A model generated the notes under the pieces. The model was not told the origin of the DNA and ran no database searches. It was given only the letters and a program-made list of their open reading frames with translations. This document shows positions 9,140 to 18,468 of a DNA stretch of 63,932 nt, in pieces; position 1 is the first letter of the stretch; every line of letters starts with the position of its first letter. Location: NCBI GenBank assembly GCA_964230805.1, contig CAXRIA010000005.1:1-63932 (forward strand), in the 5' to 3' direction. The DNA comes from Flavicella sp964230805. Its GTDB lineage: Bacteria; Bacteroidota; Bacteroidia; Flavobacteriales; Flavobacteriaceae. The translations under genes were made by a program, and so were the position numbers.

Positions 9140-9147
9140 CAAAAATA
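9140..9147 (-). promoter_or_regulatory. -7 element abutting the guaA start codon
   Basis: TATTTTTG on the minus strand matches TAnnTTTG exactly and lies 3 nt upstream of the guaA ATG. No TTG is seen at the -33 position. If functional, transcription would begin at or within a few bases of the start codon. Confidence 0.4.
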
Positions 9148-9310
9148 AAACTTAATTTAGAAATGACCGGAGATAATCTCTATTTTTTTGGTTAGAATTT
9201 CAAACGAGTATCCTGTCTTCAACAAGCACCTTAAAACAATCGTCTGTTTGGCCTTAAAACTTCTTGTATTGCCTCTGATTCTGTAACCTTAAGAAGCTTT
9301 GCAACTGATC

Positions 9311-9622
9311 TTAGGCCTGCCCCGTAGGACCAAAGTTCATAGGAATTGGTGGATTTTCTGGCTCGTTGATGGTTCCGTTTGCTTTCTCAAAACGTTTTAT
9401 ATTTTCAGTCAAGGCTTTTGCCAACCTCTTGGCATGCTCTGGAGTGAGAATAATCCTTGATTTGACCTTGGCTTTGGGTGTTCCGGGCATGACATTGATA
9501 AAATCAACGATAAACTCTGATGCCGAATGATTGATGATTGCCAAATTAGAATAGGTTCCCTCTGCAATGGTTTCATCGAGTTCTATATTCAATTTCCCGT
9601 CTTTGTTTTGTGCTTCTTTCAT
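9311..9622 (-). CDS. DUF3467 family protein
   Basis: A 103-residue protein of the small DUF3467 family, recognised from IELDETIAEGTYSNLAIINH, FIVDFINVMPG and the stretch SRIILTPEHAKRLAKALTEN. It has no signal peptide or membrane segment and is probably cytoplasmic. The function is unknown. I chose the ATG at 9622 (MKEAQNKDG), since family members begin shortly before this point; the frame extends to a TTG at 9646. It sits just downstream of rpoC in the same orientation but behind a strong terminator, so expression is either by readthrough or from a promoter I could not identify. Confidence 0.85.
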   Translation of the reverse strand: MKEAQNKDGKLNIELDETIAEGTYSNLAIINHSASEFIVDFINVMPGTPKAKVKSRIILTPEHAKRLAKALTENIKRFEKANGTINEPENPPIPMNFGPTGQA

Positions 9623-9658
9623 GAGATAAATATAATTATTTCCCAAGTATAAAAAAGA

Positions 9659-9687
9659 AATGGTTCACAAAAAATTTGTGAACCATT
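9659..9687 (-). terminator. Intrinsic terminator of the rpoBC transcript
   Basis: Perfect 13-bp arms (9659-9671 and 9675-9687, core GGTTCAC/GTGAACC) enclose a 3-nt loop. On the minus strand the hairpin is followed by a T-rich run. It lies between the rpoC stop and the DUF3467 start. Confidence 0.85.
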
Positions 9688-9730
9688 CGCTTTCTTTAAG
9701 TGTATCGTCTTCCGACTTTACTTTCTACTT

Positions 9731-12700
9731 TTACAAGTTTTCTTCCATTTCGTCTTTAGGAGCGACGATGGTCTTGCTGTAATTTCTCATTCCTGTTCCT
9801 GCTGGAATACGTTTTCCAACAATCACATTCTCTTTCAGACCTTCTAAAGAATCTACTTTACCACTTACCGCAGCTTCATTCAACACTTTCGTAGTTTCCT
9901 GGAAGGAAGCCGCAGAGATGAATGATTTGGTCTGTAAAGAAGCTCTTGTAATTCCTTGCAAAATTTGCTCTGCAGTGGCGGGTCTTGCGTCTCTTGCAAC
10001 AATCAAATCTTTATCTGCTCTTTTCAATCGAGAATTTTCATCTCTCAATTTACGAGCAGAAATAATTTGTCCTGCTTTCAACTCTTCTGATCCGCCTACT
10101 TCTTCAATCACCTTCATTCCATAAATCGCATCGTTTTGCTCAATAAAATCATTTTTATGAACCAACGCATTTTCAAGGAACAACGTGTCTCCTGAATCAA
10201 TAATTCGAACCTTACGCATCATTTGACGTACCACCACCTCAAAGTGTTTGTCATTAATTTTCACACCTTGCAAACGGTAAACCTCTTGAATTTCATTTAC
10301 CAAATACTCCTGCACTTTGGAAGGACCTTGGATTTTCAAAATATCATTTGGTGTCACAGCTCCATCAGACAATGGCATTCCTGCTTTGATAAAGTCGTTT
10401 TCTTGTACTAAGATTTGATTGGATAGTTTCACCAAATACTTCTTAACGTCTCCTAATTTCGACTCTACAATGATTTCTCGGTTACCACGCTTTATTTTCC
10501 CAAAGGAAACCACACCATCGGTCTCCGCAACAACGGCTGGATTGGATGGGTTACGTGCTTCAAACAATTCGGTTACACGAGGCAAACCTCCTGTAATATC
10601 TCCTGCCTTTCCAGACTTTCGAGGAATTTTTACCAAAACTTTACCTGCCTCAACCGTATCGCCATCATCCACCATTAAGTGTGCTCCTAATGGCAAACTG
10701 TAAGAACGTAAAACTTCTCCATCTGTTCCTTCAATGATCAAAGAAGGAATGATTTTTTTGTTTTTAGACTCTGTAATTACTTTTTCTTGGAAACCAGTTT
10801 GCTCATCAATTTCTACTTGATAGTTGGTTCCTTTCTCTACATTATCGAAAACAATTTTTCCTCCAAATTCAGAGATAATCGTACCGTTAAAAGCATCCCA
10901 TTGACAGATAACGTCTCCTTTTTTGACTTTTTTCTTTCCTTTCACAAACACGTGAGATCCGTAAGGGATGTTGTTGGTACTCAATACCAATCCTGTAACT
11001 TCATCTATTACTTTTATTTCAGAAGTTCTAGAAATTACAATATCCACTTGGTTTCCTTGTGCATCTTCTCCTTGCACTGTATTCAAGTCTTCAATTTCTA
11101 TTTTCCCATTGAATTTGGCAATCAACTTATTCTCTTCAGAAATATTTCCTGCCACACCTCCCACGTGGAAAGTTCTCAATGTCAACTGTGTTCCTGGTTC
11201 ACCAATAGATTGCGCTGCAATCACTCCCACAGACTCTCCTCTTTGCACCATTGAACGTGTCGATAGACTTTGACCGTAACAGCTTGCACAGATTCCTTTT
11301 TTGGCTTCACAAGTCAACGGAGAACGAACTTCAACACTGTCGACTCCGGCATCTTGAATTTTCTTTGCCAACTCATCTGTGATCAATTGAGTAGCAGGTA
11401 CCAACACCTCTTTGGTCACAGGGTGATATACATCGTGCAACGTAAAACGTCCCACAATACGTTCTTCCAAAGACTCAACAATTTCATCGTTCTTCTTGAG
11501 GGCTGTTACTTCCAACCCTCTCAAAGTACCACAATCATCTTCATTGACAATCACATCTTGTGCTACATCTACCAAACGACGCGTCAAATATCCCGCATCG
11601 GCCGTTTTCAAGGCAGTATCGGCAAGCCCCTTACGAGCCCCGTGCGTAGAGATGAAGTATTCCAAAATTGAAAGTCCTTCTTTAAAGTTTGAAAGAATTG
11701 GGTTTTCAATAATTTCACCTCCTGAAGCCGTCGATTTTTTCGGCTTTGCCATCAATCCACGCATTCCTGTCAACTGACGAATTTGTTCTTTCGATCCACG
11801 AGCTCCAGAATCCAACATCATATAAACCGAGTTGAATCCTTGTTGATCTTCTCTCAAACGCTTCATCGAAAGTTCTGTCAAACGGTTGTTTGTTGATCCC
11901 CAAATATCAATTACTTGGTTGTAACGCTCTTTGTTGGTTAACATACCCATGTTGTAATTCGCCATAATTACATCTACCTCTGCATTCGCATCAGAAATCA
12001 TTCCCTCTTTTTCTGCTGGAATAATAATATCTCCTAAGCTAAAAGAAAGACCTCCTTGGAAGGCAAATTTGAATCCCATGGTTTTGATATCATCCAAGAA
12101 TTTTCCGGTGGTTGGAATATCGGTTGCCTTTAAAACGTTTCCGATGATTCCTCGCAAATTTTTCTTGGTCAATACCTCGTTGATATAACCTGCTTCCGCC
12201 GGTACCACTTCGTTAATCAATACACGACCTACTGTCGTTGCAATGATCTTCGTTACTTGATTTCCAGCTTCGTCAATGTCTTGTGTTCTCACCTTTATAC
12301 CAGCATTCAAATCAACGGCTCCCTCATTATAAGCGATGGTCAATTCTTCTGGAGAATAAAAAGTCAATCCTTCTCCTTTTACAGGAACCTCGGGAGTTGA
12401 TTTTCTTTCCTTGGTCATGTAATAAAGACCCAATACCATATCTTGTGAAGGTACTGTTACTGGCGCACCATTTGCTGGGTTCAATATGTTATGAGAGGCC
12501 AATAGTAACAATTGTGCTTCCAAAATAGCTTCAGGCCCCAATGGCAAGTGTACCGCCATTTGATCTCCATCAAAATCGGCATTAAAGGCCGTACAAACCA
12601 AAGGGTGCAATTGAATTGCTTTTCCTTCGATAAGCTTCGGCTGAAAAGCTTGAATTCCTAAACGGTGAAGTGTAGGCGCACGGTTCAGTAATACGGGATG

Positions 12701-14005
12701 TCCTTTCAAAACATTCTCCAAAATATCCCAAACAACTGGCTCTTTTTTATCAATAATTTTCTTCGCGGATTTTACTGTTTTCACAATTCCTCTTTCAATC
12801 AACTTACGGATGATAAAAGGCTTGTACAATTCAGCTGCCATGTCTTTTGGCAATCCACATTCTGACAATTTCATTTCAGGTCCTACCACAATCACAGAAC
12901 GTGCGGAATAATCAACACGTTTCCCAAGTAGATTCTGACGGAAACGACCTTGCTTTCCTTTCAAAGAATCTGATAAAGACTTCAATGGTCTGTTCGATTC
13001 TGTTTTTACAGCAGAGGCCTTACGCGTATTGTCAAACAAAGAATCTACAGACTCTTGTAACATACGTTTTTCGTTACGCAAAATAACCTCTGGAGCTTGA
13101 ATTTCCATCAAACGTTTCAAACGGTTGTTACGGATAATTACTCTCCTGTACAAATCATTCAAATCAGAGGTTGCAAAACGACCTCCGTCTAGCGGTACCA
13201 ATGGACGCAATTCTGGCGGTATCACTGGAATCGCTTTTAAGATCATCCAAGAAGGGTTATTGTCTCTGTTTTTCTGAGAATCTCTAAAAGCTTCCACTAC
13301 GTTCAAACGCTTCAATGCTTCGGTTTTACGTTGCTTCGAAGTCTCTGTGTTGGCTTTGTGACGTAATTCATAAGAAAGTTCGTCCAAATCAATTCTATCT
13401 AACAAATCAATCAAACATTCCGCTCCCATCTTTGCGATAAATTTGTTCGGGTCAGAATCATCCAAATAACGGTTGTCCTGTGGAATGGTTTCAAGAATAT
13501 CCAAGTACTCTTCTTCGGTAAGAAAATCCATTTTGTTCAATGGAGATCCGTCCAAATTCGTTGCAGCACCTGGCTGGATAACCACATAACGTTCGTAATA
13601 AATGATCATGTCTAATTTTTTAGAGGGCAACCCTAAAAGGTATCCCATCTTGTTAGGCAATGATCTAAAGTACCAAATGTGTGCGATCGGAACCACCAAA
13701 TTGATGTGTCCTACTCGATCTCTACGTACTTTTTTCTCGGTAACTTCTACCCCACATCGATCACAAACAATTCCTTTGTAACGAATTCTCTTGTACTTTC
13801 CACAAGCACATTCAAAATCCTTAATCGGACCAAAAATACGCTCACAAAACAAACCATCTCTTTCTGGTTTGTGTGTACGGTAGTTGATTGTTTCTGGTTT
13901 TAAAACTTCTCCTCTGGAAATATCTAAAATAGATTCTGGAGAGGACAAACCAATTGAAATTTTACTGAATTTCTTAACAGTGTATTTATCTTCTTTTCTT
14001 GCCAT
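9731..14005 (-). CDS. rpoC: RpoC, RNA polymerase beta' subunit
   Basis: This is the 1424-residue beta' subunit. The N-terminal zinc-binding motif (CACGKYKRIRYKGIVCDRCG) lies at about residues 66-86. The catalytic metal-binding loop NADFDGD is at 475-481, with aspartates 477, 479 and 481. A second zinc-binding cluster is visible at LTCEAKKGICASCYGQS. I chose the ATG at 14005 (MARKEDKYTVKKFSK), which fits family N-termini; the frame stays open to a TTG at 14056. It follows rpoB by about 100 bp containing a stable hairpin and ends before a strong terminator. No split or insertion is seen. Confidence 0.98.
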   Translation of the reverse strand: MARKEDKYTVKKFSKISIGLSSPESILDISRGEVLKPETINYRTHKPERDGLFCERIFGPIKDFECACGKYKRIRYKGIVCDRCGVEVTEKKVRRDRVGHINLVVPIAHIWYFRSLPNKMGYLLGLPSKKLDMIIYYERYVVIQPGAATNLDGSPLNKMDFLTEEEYLDILETIPQDNRYLDDSDPNKFIAKMGAECLIDLLDRIDLDELSYELRHKANTETSKQRKTEALKRLNVVEAFRDSQKNRDNNPSWMILKAIPVIPPELRPLVPLDGGRFATSDLNDLYRRVIIRNNRLKRLMEIQAPEVILRNEKRMLQESVDSLFDNTRKASAVKTESNRPLKSLSDSLKGKQGRFRQNLLGKRVDYSARSVIVVGPEMKLSECGLPKDMAAELYKPFIIRKLIERGIVKTVKSAKKIIDKKEPVVWDILENVLKGHPVLLNRAPTLHRLGIQAFQPKLIEGKAIQLHPLVCTAFNADFDGDQMAVHLPLGPEAILEAQLLLLASHNILNPANGAPVTVPSQDMVLGLYYMTKERKSTPEVPVKGEGLTFYSPEELTIAYNEGAVDLNAGIKVRTQDIDEAGNQVTKIIATTVGRVLINEVVPAEAGYINEVLTKKNLRGIIGNVLKATDIPTTGKFLDDIKTMGFKFAFQGGLSFSLGDIIIPAEKEGMISDANAEVDVIMANYNMGMLTNKERYNQVIDIWGSTNNRLTELSMKRLREDQQGFNSVYMMLDSGARGSKEQIRQLTGMRGLMAKPKKSTASGGEIIENPILSNFKEGLSILEYFISTHGARKGLADTALKTADAGYLTRRLVDVAQDVIVNEDDCGTLRGLEVTALKKNDEIVESLEERIVGRFTLHDVYHPVTKEVLVPATQLITDELAKKIQDAGVDSVEVRSPLTCEAKKGICASCYGQSLSTRSMVQRGESVGVIAAQSIGEPGTQLTLRTFHVGGVAGNISEENKLIAKFNGKIEIEDLNTVQGEDAQGNQVDIVISRTSEIKVIDEVTGLVLSTNNIPYGSHVFVKGKKKVKKGDVICQWDAFNGTIISEFGGKIVFDNVEKGTNYQVEIDEQTGFQEKVITESKNKKIIPSLIIEGTDGEVLRSYSLPLGAHLMVDDGDTVEAGKVLVKIPRKSGKAGDITGGLPRVTELFEARNPSNPAVVAETDGVVSFGKIKRGNREIIVESKLGDVKKYLVKLSNQILVQENDFIKAGMPLSDGAVTPNDILKIQGPSKVQEYLVNEIQEVYRLQGVKINDKHFEVVVRQMMRKVRIIDSGDTLFLENALVHKNDFIEQNDAIYGMKVIEEVGGSEELKAGQIISARKLRDENSRLKRADKDLIVARDARPATAEQILQGITRASLQTKSFISAASFQETTKVLNEAAVSGKVDSLEGLKENVIVGKRIPAGTGMRNYSKTIVAPKDEMEENL

Positions 14006-14073
14006 GGTATCTAATGGATTCGAATTATAAATGTAAATTTTAATATGCCTATTCAATTATAGGCTAATAAATC

Positions 14074-14097
14074 GGCGAGCAATCTAGGTTGCTCGCC
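14074..14097 (-). other. Stable hairpin in the rpoB-rpoC intergenic region
   Basis: Perfect 9-bp arms GGCGAGCAA / TTGCTCGCC surround a 6-nt loop, between the rpoB stop (14105) and the rpoC start (14005). In the direction of transcription no uridine run follows (GATTTATT), so it does not look like a standard terminator. RNA processing, stability or transcriptional pausing are possible roles. Confidence 0.6.
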
Positions 14098-14104
14098 AAC
14101 CTTT

Positions 14105-17100
14105 TTAGTCTTCTAATCGAACGTCTAATCCCAAACCTTTCAGCTCGTGCATCAATACGTTGAATGATTCTGGTAAACCTGGTTCAGGCATTTGCTCTCC
14201 TTTCACAATTGCCTCGTAGGTTTTGGCTCTTCCCATAACATCATCTGACTTCACTGTCAAGATTTCTCTAAGAATACTAGAAGCTCCATAAGCTTCTAAT
14301 GCCCAAACTTCCATCTCTCCAAAACGCTGTCCTCCAAATTGAGCTTTACCTCCTAATGGTTGTTGCGTAATCAATGAGTACGGTCCAATCGAACGCGCGT
14401 GCATCTTGTCTTCAATCATGTGGCCTAGTTTGATCATATAAATAACCCCTACTGTTGCTGGTTGATCAAAACGAACTCCTGTTCCTCCATCATACAAATA
14501 GGTATGACCAAATCTTGGTACTCCTGCTTCGTCTGTATAAGAATTGATCTCATCCAAAGAGGCTCCGTCGAAAATTGGTGTCGCATAGGTTTGACCTAAT
14601 TTCTGACCAGCCCATCCTAGCACTGTTTCATAGATTTGTCCGATATTCATACGAGAAGGTACCCCTAGTGGATTCAAAACGATATCTACTGGTGTTCCAT
14701 CTTCTAAGAAAGGCATGTCTTCTGCACGAACAATTCGAGCTACAATACCTTTGTTTCCGTGACGTCCAGCCATCTTATCTCCTACTTTCAGTTTGCGCTT
14801 TTTAGCCACGTAAATCTTCGCTAGTTTCAAGATACCTGCTGGCAATTCGTCTCCAACTGTAATGGTAAATTTGTTACGACGCAAGCTTCCTTGTAGGTCA
14901 CTTACTTTGATCTTATAATTGTGAATCAATTCACCAATCAAGCCGTTCAAATCACTATCCGTTGTCCATGATCCCTTCGTTAAATGTGTGTAATCCGTTA
15001 CTGAATTTAACATTTTTAAGGTGAATTTTTTTCCTTTCGGGAACACATCTTCACCCAAATCATTTTGAACTCCTTGAGAAGTTTTTCCAGAAATCAAGTG
15101 GAACAATTTTTCAACCAATTCGTCTTTCAAGCTTTCGAATTTCACCGCAAAATCATTTTCTAATTTTGCAATTTCTTCTTTATCTCTTGTTCTCTTCGAT
15201 TTGTCTTTAACAGCTCTTTGGAATAATTTCTTGTCGATGACAACACCACGTAGCGATGGTGAAGCTTTCAAAGAAGCATCTTTCACATCACCTGCTTTGT
15301 CTCCAAAAATAGCACGCAACAATTTTTCTTCTGGTGTTGGGTCCGATTCTCCTTTCGGAGTAATTTTTCCAATCAAGATGTCTCCGGGTTTTACCTCTGC
15401 TCCAATTCGAATCATCCCGTTTTCATCCAAATCCTTCGTTGCTTCTTCACTTACGTTCGGGATATCATTCGTCAACTCTTCGTTTCCTAATTTGGTGTCT
15501 CTAACATCTAATGAATATTCATCAATATGGATGGAAGTAAAAATATCTTCACGAACCACACGTTCAGAAATTACAATCGCATCCTCAAAATTATACCCTT
15601 TCCAAGGCATAAAGGCTACTTTCATATTTCTACCCAAAGCGAGTTCTCCTTTTTGCGTAGCGTATCCCTCACAAAGAACTTCTCCTTCTACCACTCTGTC
15701 TCCTTTTTTAACAATCGGCTTTAGGTTGATATTCGTTCCTTGGTTGGTTTTTCTAAACTTAATGAGGTCGTATGATTTTTCATCCGAATCAAAACTCACC
15801 AATCTTTCCGTATCTGTTCGATCGTACTTGATTGTGATTTTATTTGCGTCTACGTATTCAACAACACCCGCTCCTTCTGCATTGATTAAGATACGAGAGT
15901 CTTTGGCTACTCTACGTTCCAATCCGGTTCCTACGATAGGTGCTTCTGGACGTAACAATGGTACTGCTTGACGCATCATGTTTGATCCCATCAACGCACG
16001 GTTGGCATCATCGTGCTCCAAGAATGGAATCAATGATGCTGAAATCGAAGCAATTTGATTTGGCGACACATCCATATAACTTACCTCTGAAGGAGCTACC
16101 ACAGGGTAATCTGCTTCCTCTCTTGAGATAATCTTATCGGCAACAAAACTACCATCGTCTTTTAATGGCAAATTCGATTGTGCAAATTTGTGTCCTTCTT
16201 CCTCTTCAGCGCTCAAATAAATAGGTTCGTCCGAAATATTTACTTTTCCGTCTTCAATTTTTCTGTAGGCTGTTTCTATAAAACCTAAATGGTTTACCTT
16301 GGCATAAACTGCCAATGATGAAATCAAACCAATATTCGGTCCCTCTGGTGTTTCAATAGGACACAAACGTCCGTAGTGTGTATAGTGCACATCACGTACC
16401 TCAAATCCTGCTCTTTCTCTTGAAAGTCCACCAGGCCCAAGAGCTGACAATCTACGCTTGTGCGTAATTTCTGCCAATGGATTCGTTTGATCCATAAACT
16501 GAGACAGCTGGTTGGTTCCAAAGAAAGAATTGATCACTGATGACAAGGTTTTTGCGTTGATCAAATCAATGGGTGTAAACACTTCGTTGTCACGAACATT
16601 CATTCTTTCACGTATGGTACGTGCCATTCTAGACAGCCCCACTCCAAACTGACTCGCCAATTGCTCTCCTACCGTTCTTACACGACGGTTTGACAAGTGA
16701 TCGATATCATCTACTTCCGCTTTTGAATTGATCAACTCTATCAAATACTTGATAATCGTGATAATGTCATTTTTCGTCAAAACTTTTGCGTCCAAAGACT
16801 CGTCAAGATTCAACTTTTTGTTCATTCTGTAACGACCTACTTCTCCTAGGTTGTATCGTTGCTCTGAGAAGAACAATTTGTCGATAATTCCACGTGCTGT
16901 TTCCTCATCTGGCGGTTCGGCGTTACGCAATTGTCTGTAAATATGTTCTACCGCCTCTTTTTCAGAGTTTGTAGGGTCTTTTTGCAATGTATTGTGAATG
17001 ATTGCATAATCTGCAGATTCATTCTCTTCTTTGTGTAACAATACTGTTTTTGCACCTGAATCAATTATTTCATCAATGTGCTCTTTTTCCAAAATTGTAT

Positions 17101-17920
17101 CACGATCGAAAACAATTTCATTTCTTTCGATAGAAACTACTTCACCCGTATCTTCATCCACAAAATCTTCGTGCCATGTTTTCAAAACACGCGCCGCCAA
17201 CTTGCGTCCTAATACTTTTTTCAATCCGCTCTTCGAAACTTTCACCTCTTCTGCAAGGTCAAAAATCTCTAAAATATCCTTGTCTCTTTCGAATCCGATA
17301 GCTCGGAACAACGTAGTTACTGGTAATTTTTTCTTTCTATCAATGTAAGCGTACATCACTTGATTGATATCTGTTGCAAATTCGATCCAAGATCCTTTGA
17401 AAGGAATGACTCTTGCTGAGTACAACTTGGTCCCATTTGCGTGGAACGATTGCCCAAAGAACACACCCGGTGAACGGTGTAATTGAGAAACCACCACTCT
17501 TTCTGCACCATTGATCACGAAGGTACCAGAATTGGTCATGTAGGGAATAGTCCCTAAATACACATCTTGTACAATCGTTTCAAAATCCTCATGTTCGGGA
17601 TCTGTACAGTATAATTTTAAACGAGCTTTTAGAGGAACACTGTGTGTCAAGCCTCTTTCGATACATTCTTGTATGGTATATCTAGGTGGATCTACAAAGT
17701 AGTCTAGGAATTCCAATACAAAGTTGTTTCTTGTATCTGTAATTGGGAAATTGTCCATGAAAGTTTTGTACAAACCTTCATCACTTCGCTCATCAGCTTT
17801 TGTTTTTAATTGGAAAAAATCTTGAAAAGATTTGATTTGGATATCCAAAAAATCTGGATAATCGGTTGCCAATTTAGCCGATGCAAAGTTTATTCTTTCA
17901 GTACTATTTTTCGTTGCCAA
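14105..17920 (-). CDS. rpoB: RpoB, RNA polymerase beta subunit
   Basis: This is the 1271-residue beta subunit. The rifampicin-binding region (FFGTNQLSQFMDQTNPL, then THKRRLSALGPGGL) has the usual residues, so no resistance change is evident. The C-terminal GQRFGEMEVWALEAYGA is conserved. The start codon is a TTG at 17920 (reading MATKNSTERINFASAK): the N-terminus matches homologues here and the first in-frame ATG lies far inside the protein. The gene lies 125 bp downstream of rplL, behind an intrinsic-terminator-like hairpin, and upstream of rpoC. Confidence 0.98.
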   Translation of the reverse strand: MATKNSTERINFASAKLATDYPDFLDIQIKSFQDFFQLKTKADERSDEGLYKTFMDNFPITDTRNNFVLEFLDYFVDPPRYTIQECIERGLTHSVPLKARLKLYCTDPEHEDFETIVQDVYLGTIPYMTNSGTFVINGAERVVVSQLHRSPGVFFGQSFHANGTKLYSARVIPFKGSWIEFATDINQVMYAYIDRKKKLPVTTLFRAIGFERDKDILEIFDLAEEVKVSKSGLKKVLGRKLAARVLKTWHEDFVDEDTGEVVSIERNEIVFDRDTILEKEHIDEIIDSGAKTVLLHKEENESADYAIIHNTLQKDPTNSEKEAVEHIYRQLRNAEPPDEETARGIIDKLFFSEQRYNLGEVGRYRMNKKLNLDESLDAKVLTKNDIITIIKYLIELINSKAEVDDIDHLSNRRVRTVGEQLASQFGVGLSRMARTIRERMNVRDNEVFTPIDLINAKTLSSVINSFFGTNQLSQFMDQTNPLAEITHKRRLSALGPGGLSRERAGFEVRDVHYTHYGRLCPIETPEGPNIGLISSLAVYAKVNHLGFIETAYRKIEDGKVNISDEPIYLSAEEEEGHKFAQSNLPLKDDGSFVADKIISREEADYPVVAPSEVSYMDVSPNQIASISASLIPFLEHDDANRALMGSNMMRQAVPLLRPEAPIVGTGLERRVAKDSRILINAEGAGVVEYVDANKITIKYDRTDTERLVSFDSDEKSYDLIKFRKTNQGTNINLKPIVKKGDRVVEGEVLCEGYATQKGELALGRNMKVAFMPWKGYNFEDAIVISERVVREDIFTSIHIDEYSLDVRDTKLGNEELTNDIPNVSEEATKDLDENGMIRIGAEVKPGDILIGKITPKGESDPTPEEKLLRAIFGDKAGDVKDASLKASPSLRGVVIDKKLFQRAVKDKSKRTRDKEEIAKLENDFAVKFESLKDELVEKLFHLISGKTSQGVQNDLGEDVFPKGKKFTLKMLNSVTDYTHLTKGSWTTDSDLNGLIGELIHNYKIKVSDLQGSLRRNKFTITVGDELPAGILKLAKIYVAKKRKLKVGDKMAGRHGNKGIVARIVRAEDMPFLEDGTPVDIVLNPLGVPSRMNIGQIYETVLGWAGQKLGQTYATPIFDGASLDEINSYTDEAGVPRFGHTYLYDGGTGVRFDQPATVGVIYMIKLGHMIEDKMHARSIGPYSLITQQPLGGKAQFGGQRFGEMEVWALEAYGASSILREILTVKSDDVMGRAKTYEAIVKGEQMPEPGLPESFNVLMHELKGLGLDVRLED

Positions 17921-17982
17921 AGGAGAAAAAATTTTAGTTAAAATTCTGTTTTAAATAAAGAATAAATATATATGCAAAAAAT

Positions 17983-18021
17983 GGTTTAGGTCGAAAGGAG
18001 TACTTCCTTAAGACCTAAACC
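17983..18021 (-). terminator. Intrinsic terminator/attenuator between rplL and rpoB
   Basis: A perfect 10-bp stem (GGTTTAGGTC / GACCTAAACC) encloses a smaller nested hairpin (AAGGA / TCCTT). On the minus strand it is followed by AUUUUUU. It sits between the rplL stop (18046) and the rpoB start (17920). Confidence 0.8.
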
Positions 18022-18045
18022 TTAGTTTAATTGTTGGAGGAGTGC

Positions 18046-18420
18046 TTATTTAAGCTCTACTTCTGCTCCTGCTTCTTCCAAAGATTTTACAAGACCTTCT
18101 GCCTCATCTTTAGATACTCCTTCTTTGATTGGTGCTGGTGCACTATCAACGATACCTTTCGCTTCTTTCAATCCTAAACCAGTCAATTCTTTTACCAATT
18201 TAACTACTGCTAATTTAGAAGCTCCAGCTGCTTTCAAGATTACGTCAAACTCAGTTTTTTCTTCTGCTGTGTCTGCTCCTCCTGCTGCTGGACCTGCCAC
18301 AGCAACTGCTGCTGCTGCTGGTTCGATACCGTACTCTTCTTTCAATATTGTCGCCAATTCATTTACTTCTTTTACTGATAAGTTAACCAATTGTTCTGCG
18401 AAATCTTTTAATTCTGCCAT
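18046..18420 (-). CDS. rplL: Ribosomal protein bL12 (L7/L12)
   Basis: The 124-residue ribosomal stalk protein has the N-terminal dimerisation domain (LKDFAEQLVNLSVKEVNELA), an Ala/Gly-rich hinge (AAAAVAVAGPAAGG) and the globular C-terminal factor-binding domain (KLAVVKLVKELTGLGLKEAK). It recruits translation GTPases such as EF-Tu and EF-G. It follows rplJ by 48 bp and is the last gene before the rplL-rpoB terminator. Confidence 0.98.
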   Translation of the reverse strand: MAELKDFAEQLVNLSVKEVNELATILKEEYGIEPAAAAVAVAGPAAGGADTAEEKTEFDVILKAAGASKLAVVKLVKELTGLGLKEAKGIVDSAPAPIKEGVSKDEAEGLVKSLEEAGAEVELK

Positions 18421-18468
18421 TTTGTTAATTTTTAAATTGTAATATAATAATTTATTTGTGCGCTTATT

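Noticed and set aside
11161..11168. CCACGTGG palindrome resembling a parS core
   Set aside because: It encodes conserved residues of RpoC, the flanks do not extend the parS palindrome, and it is far from parAB. Similar CACGTG cores in tuf and the DUF2851 gene were rejected for the same reason.
15201..15971. 256-codon plus-strand frame inside rpoB
   Set aside because: It is antisense to a fully conserved part of rpoB, has no recognisable domains and an amino-acid composition typical of a shadow frame (Ser/Phe/Thr-rich).
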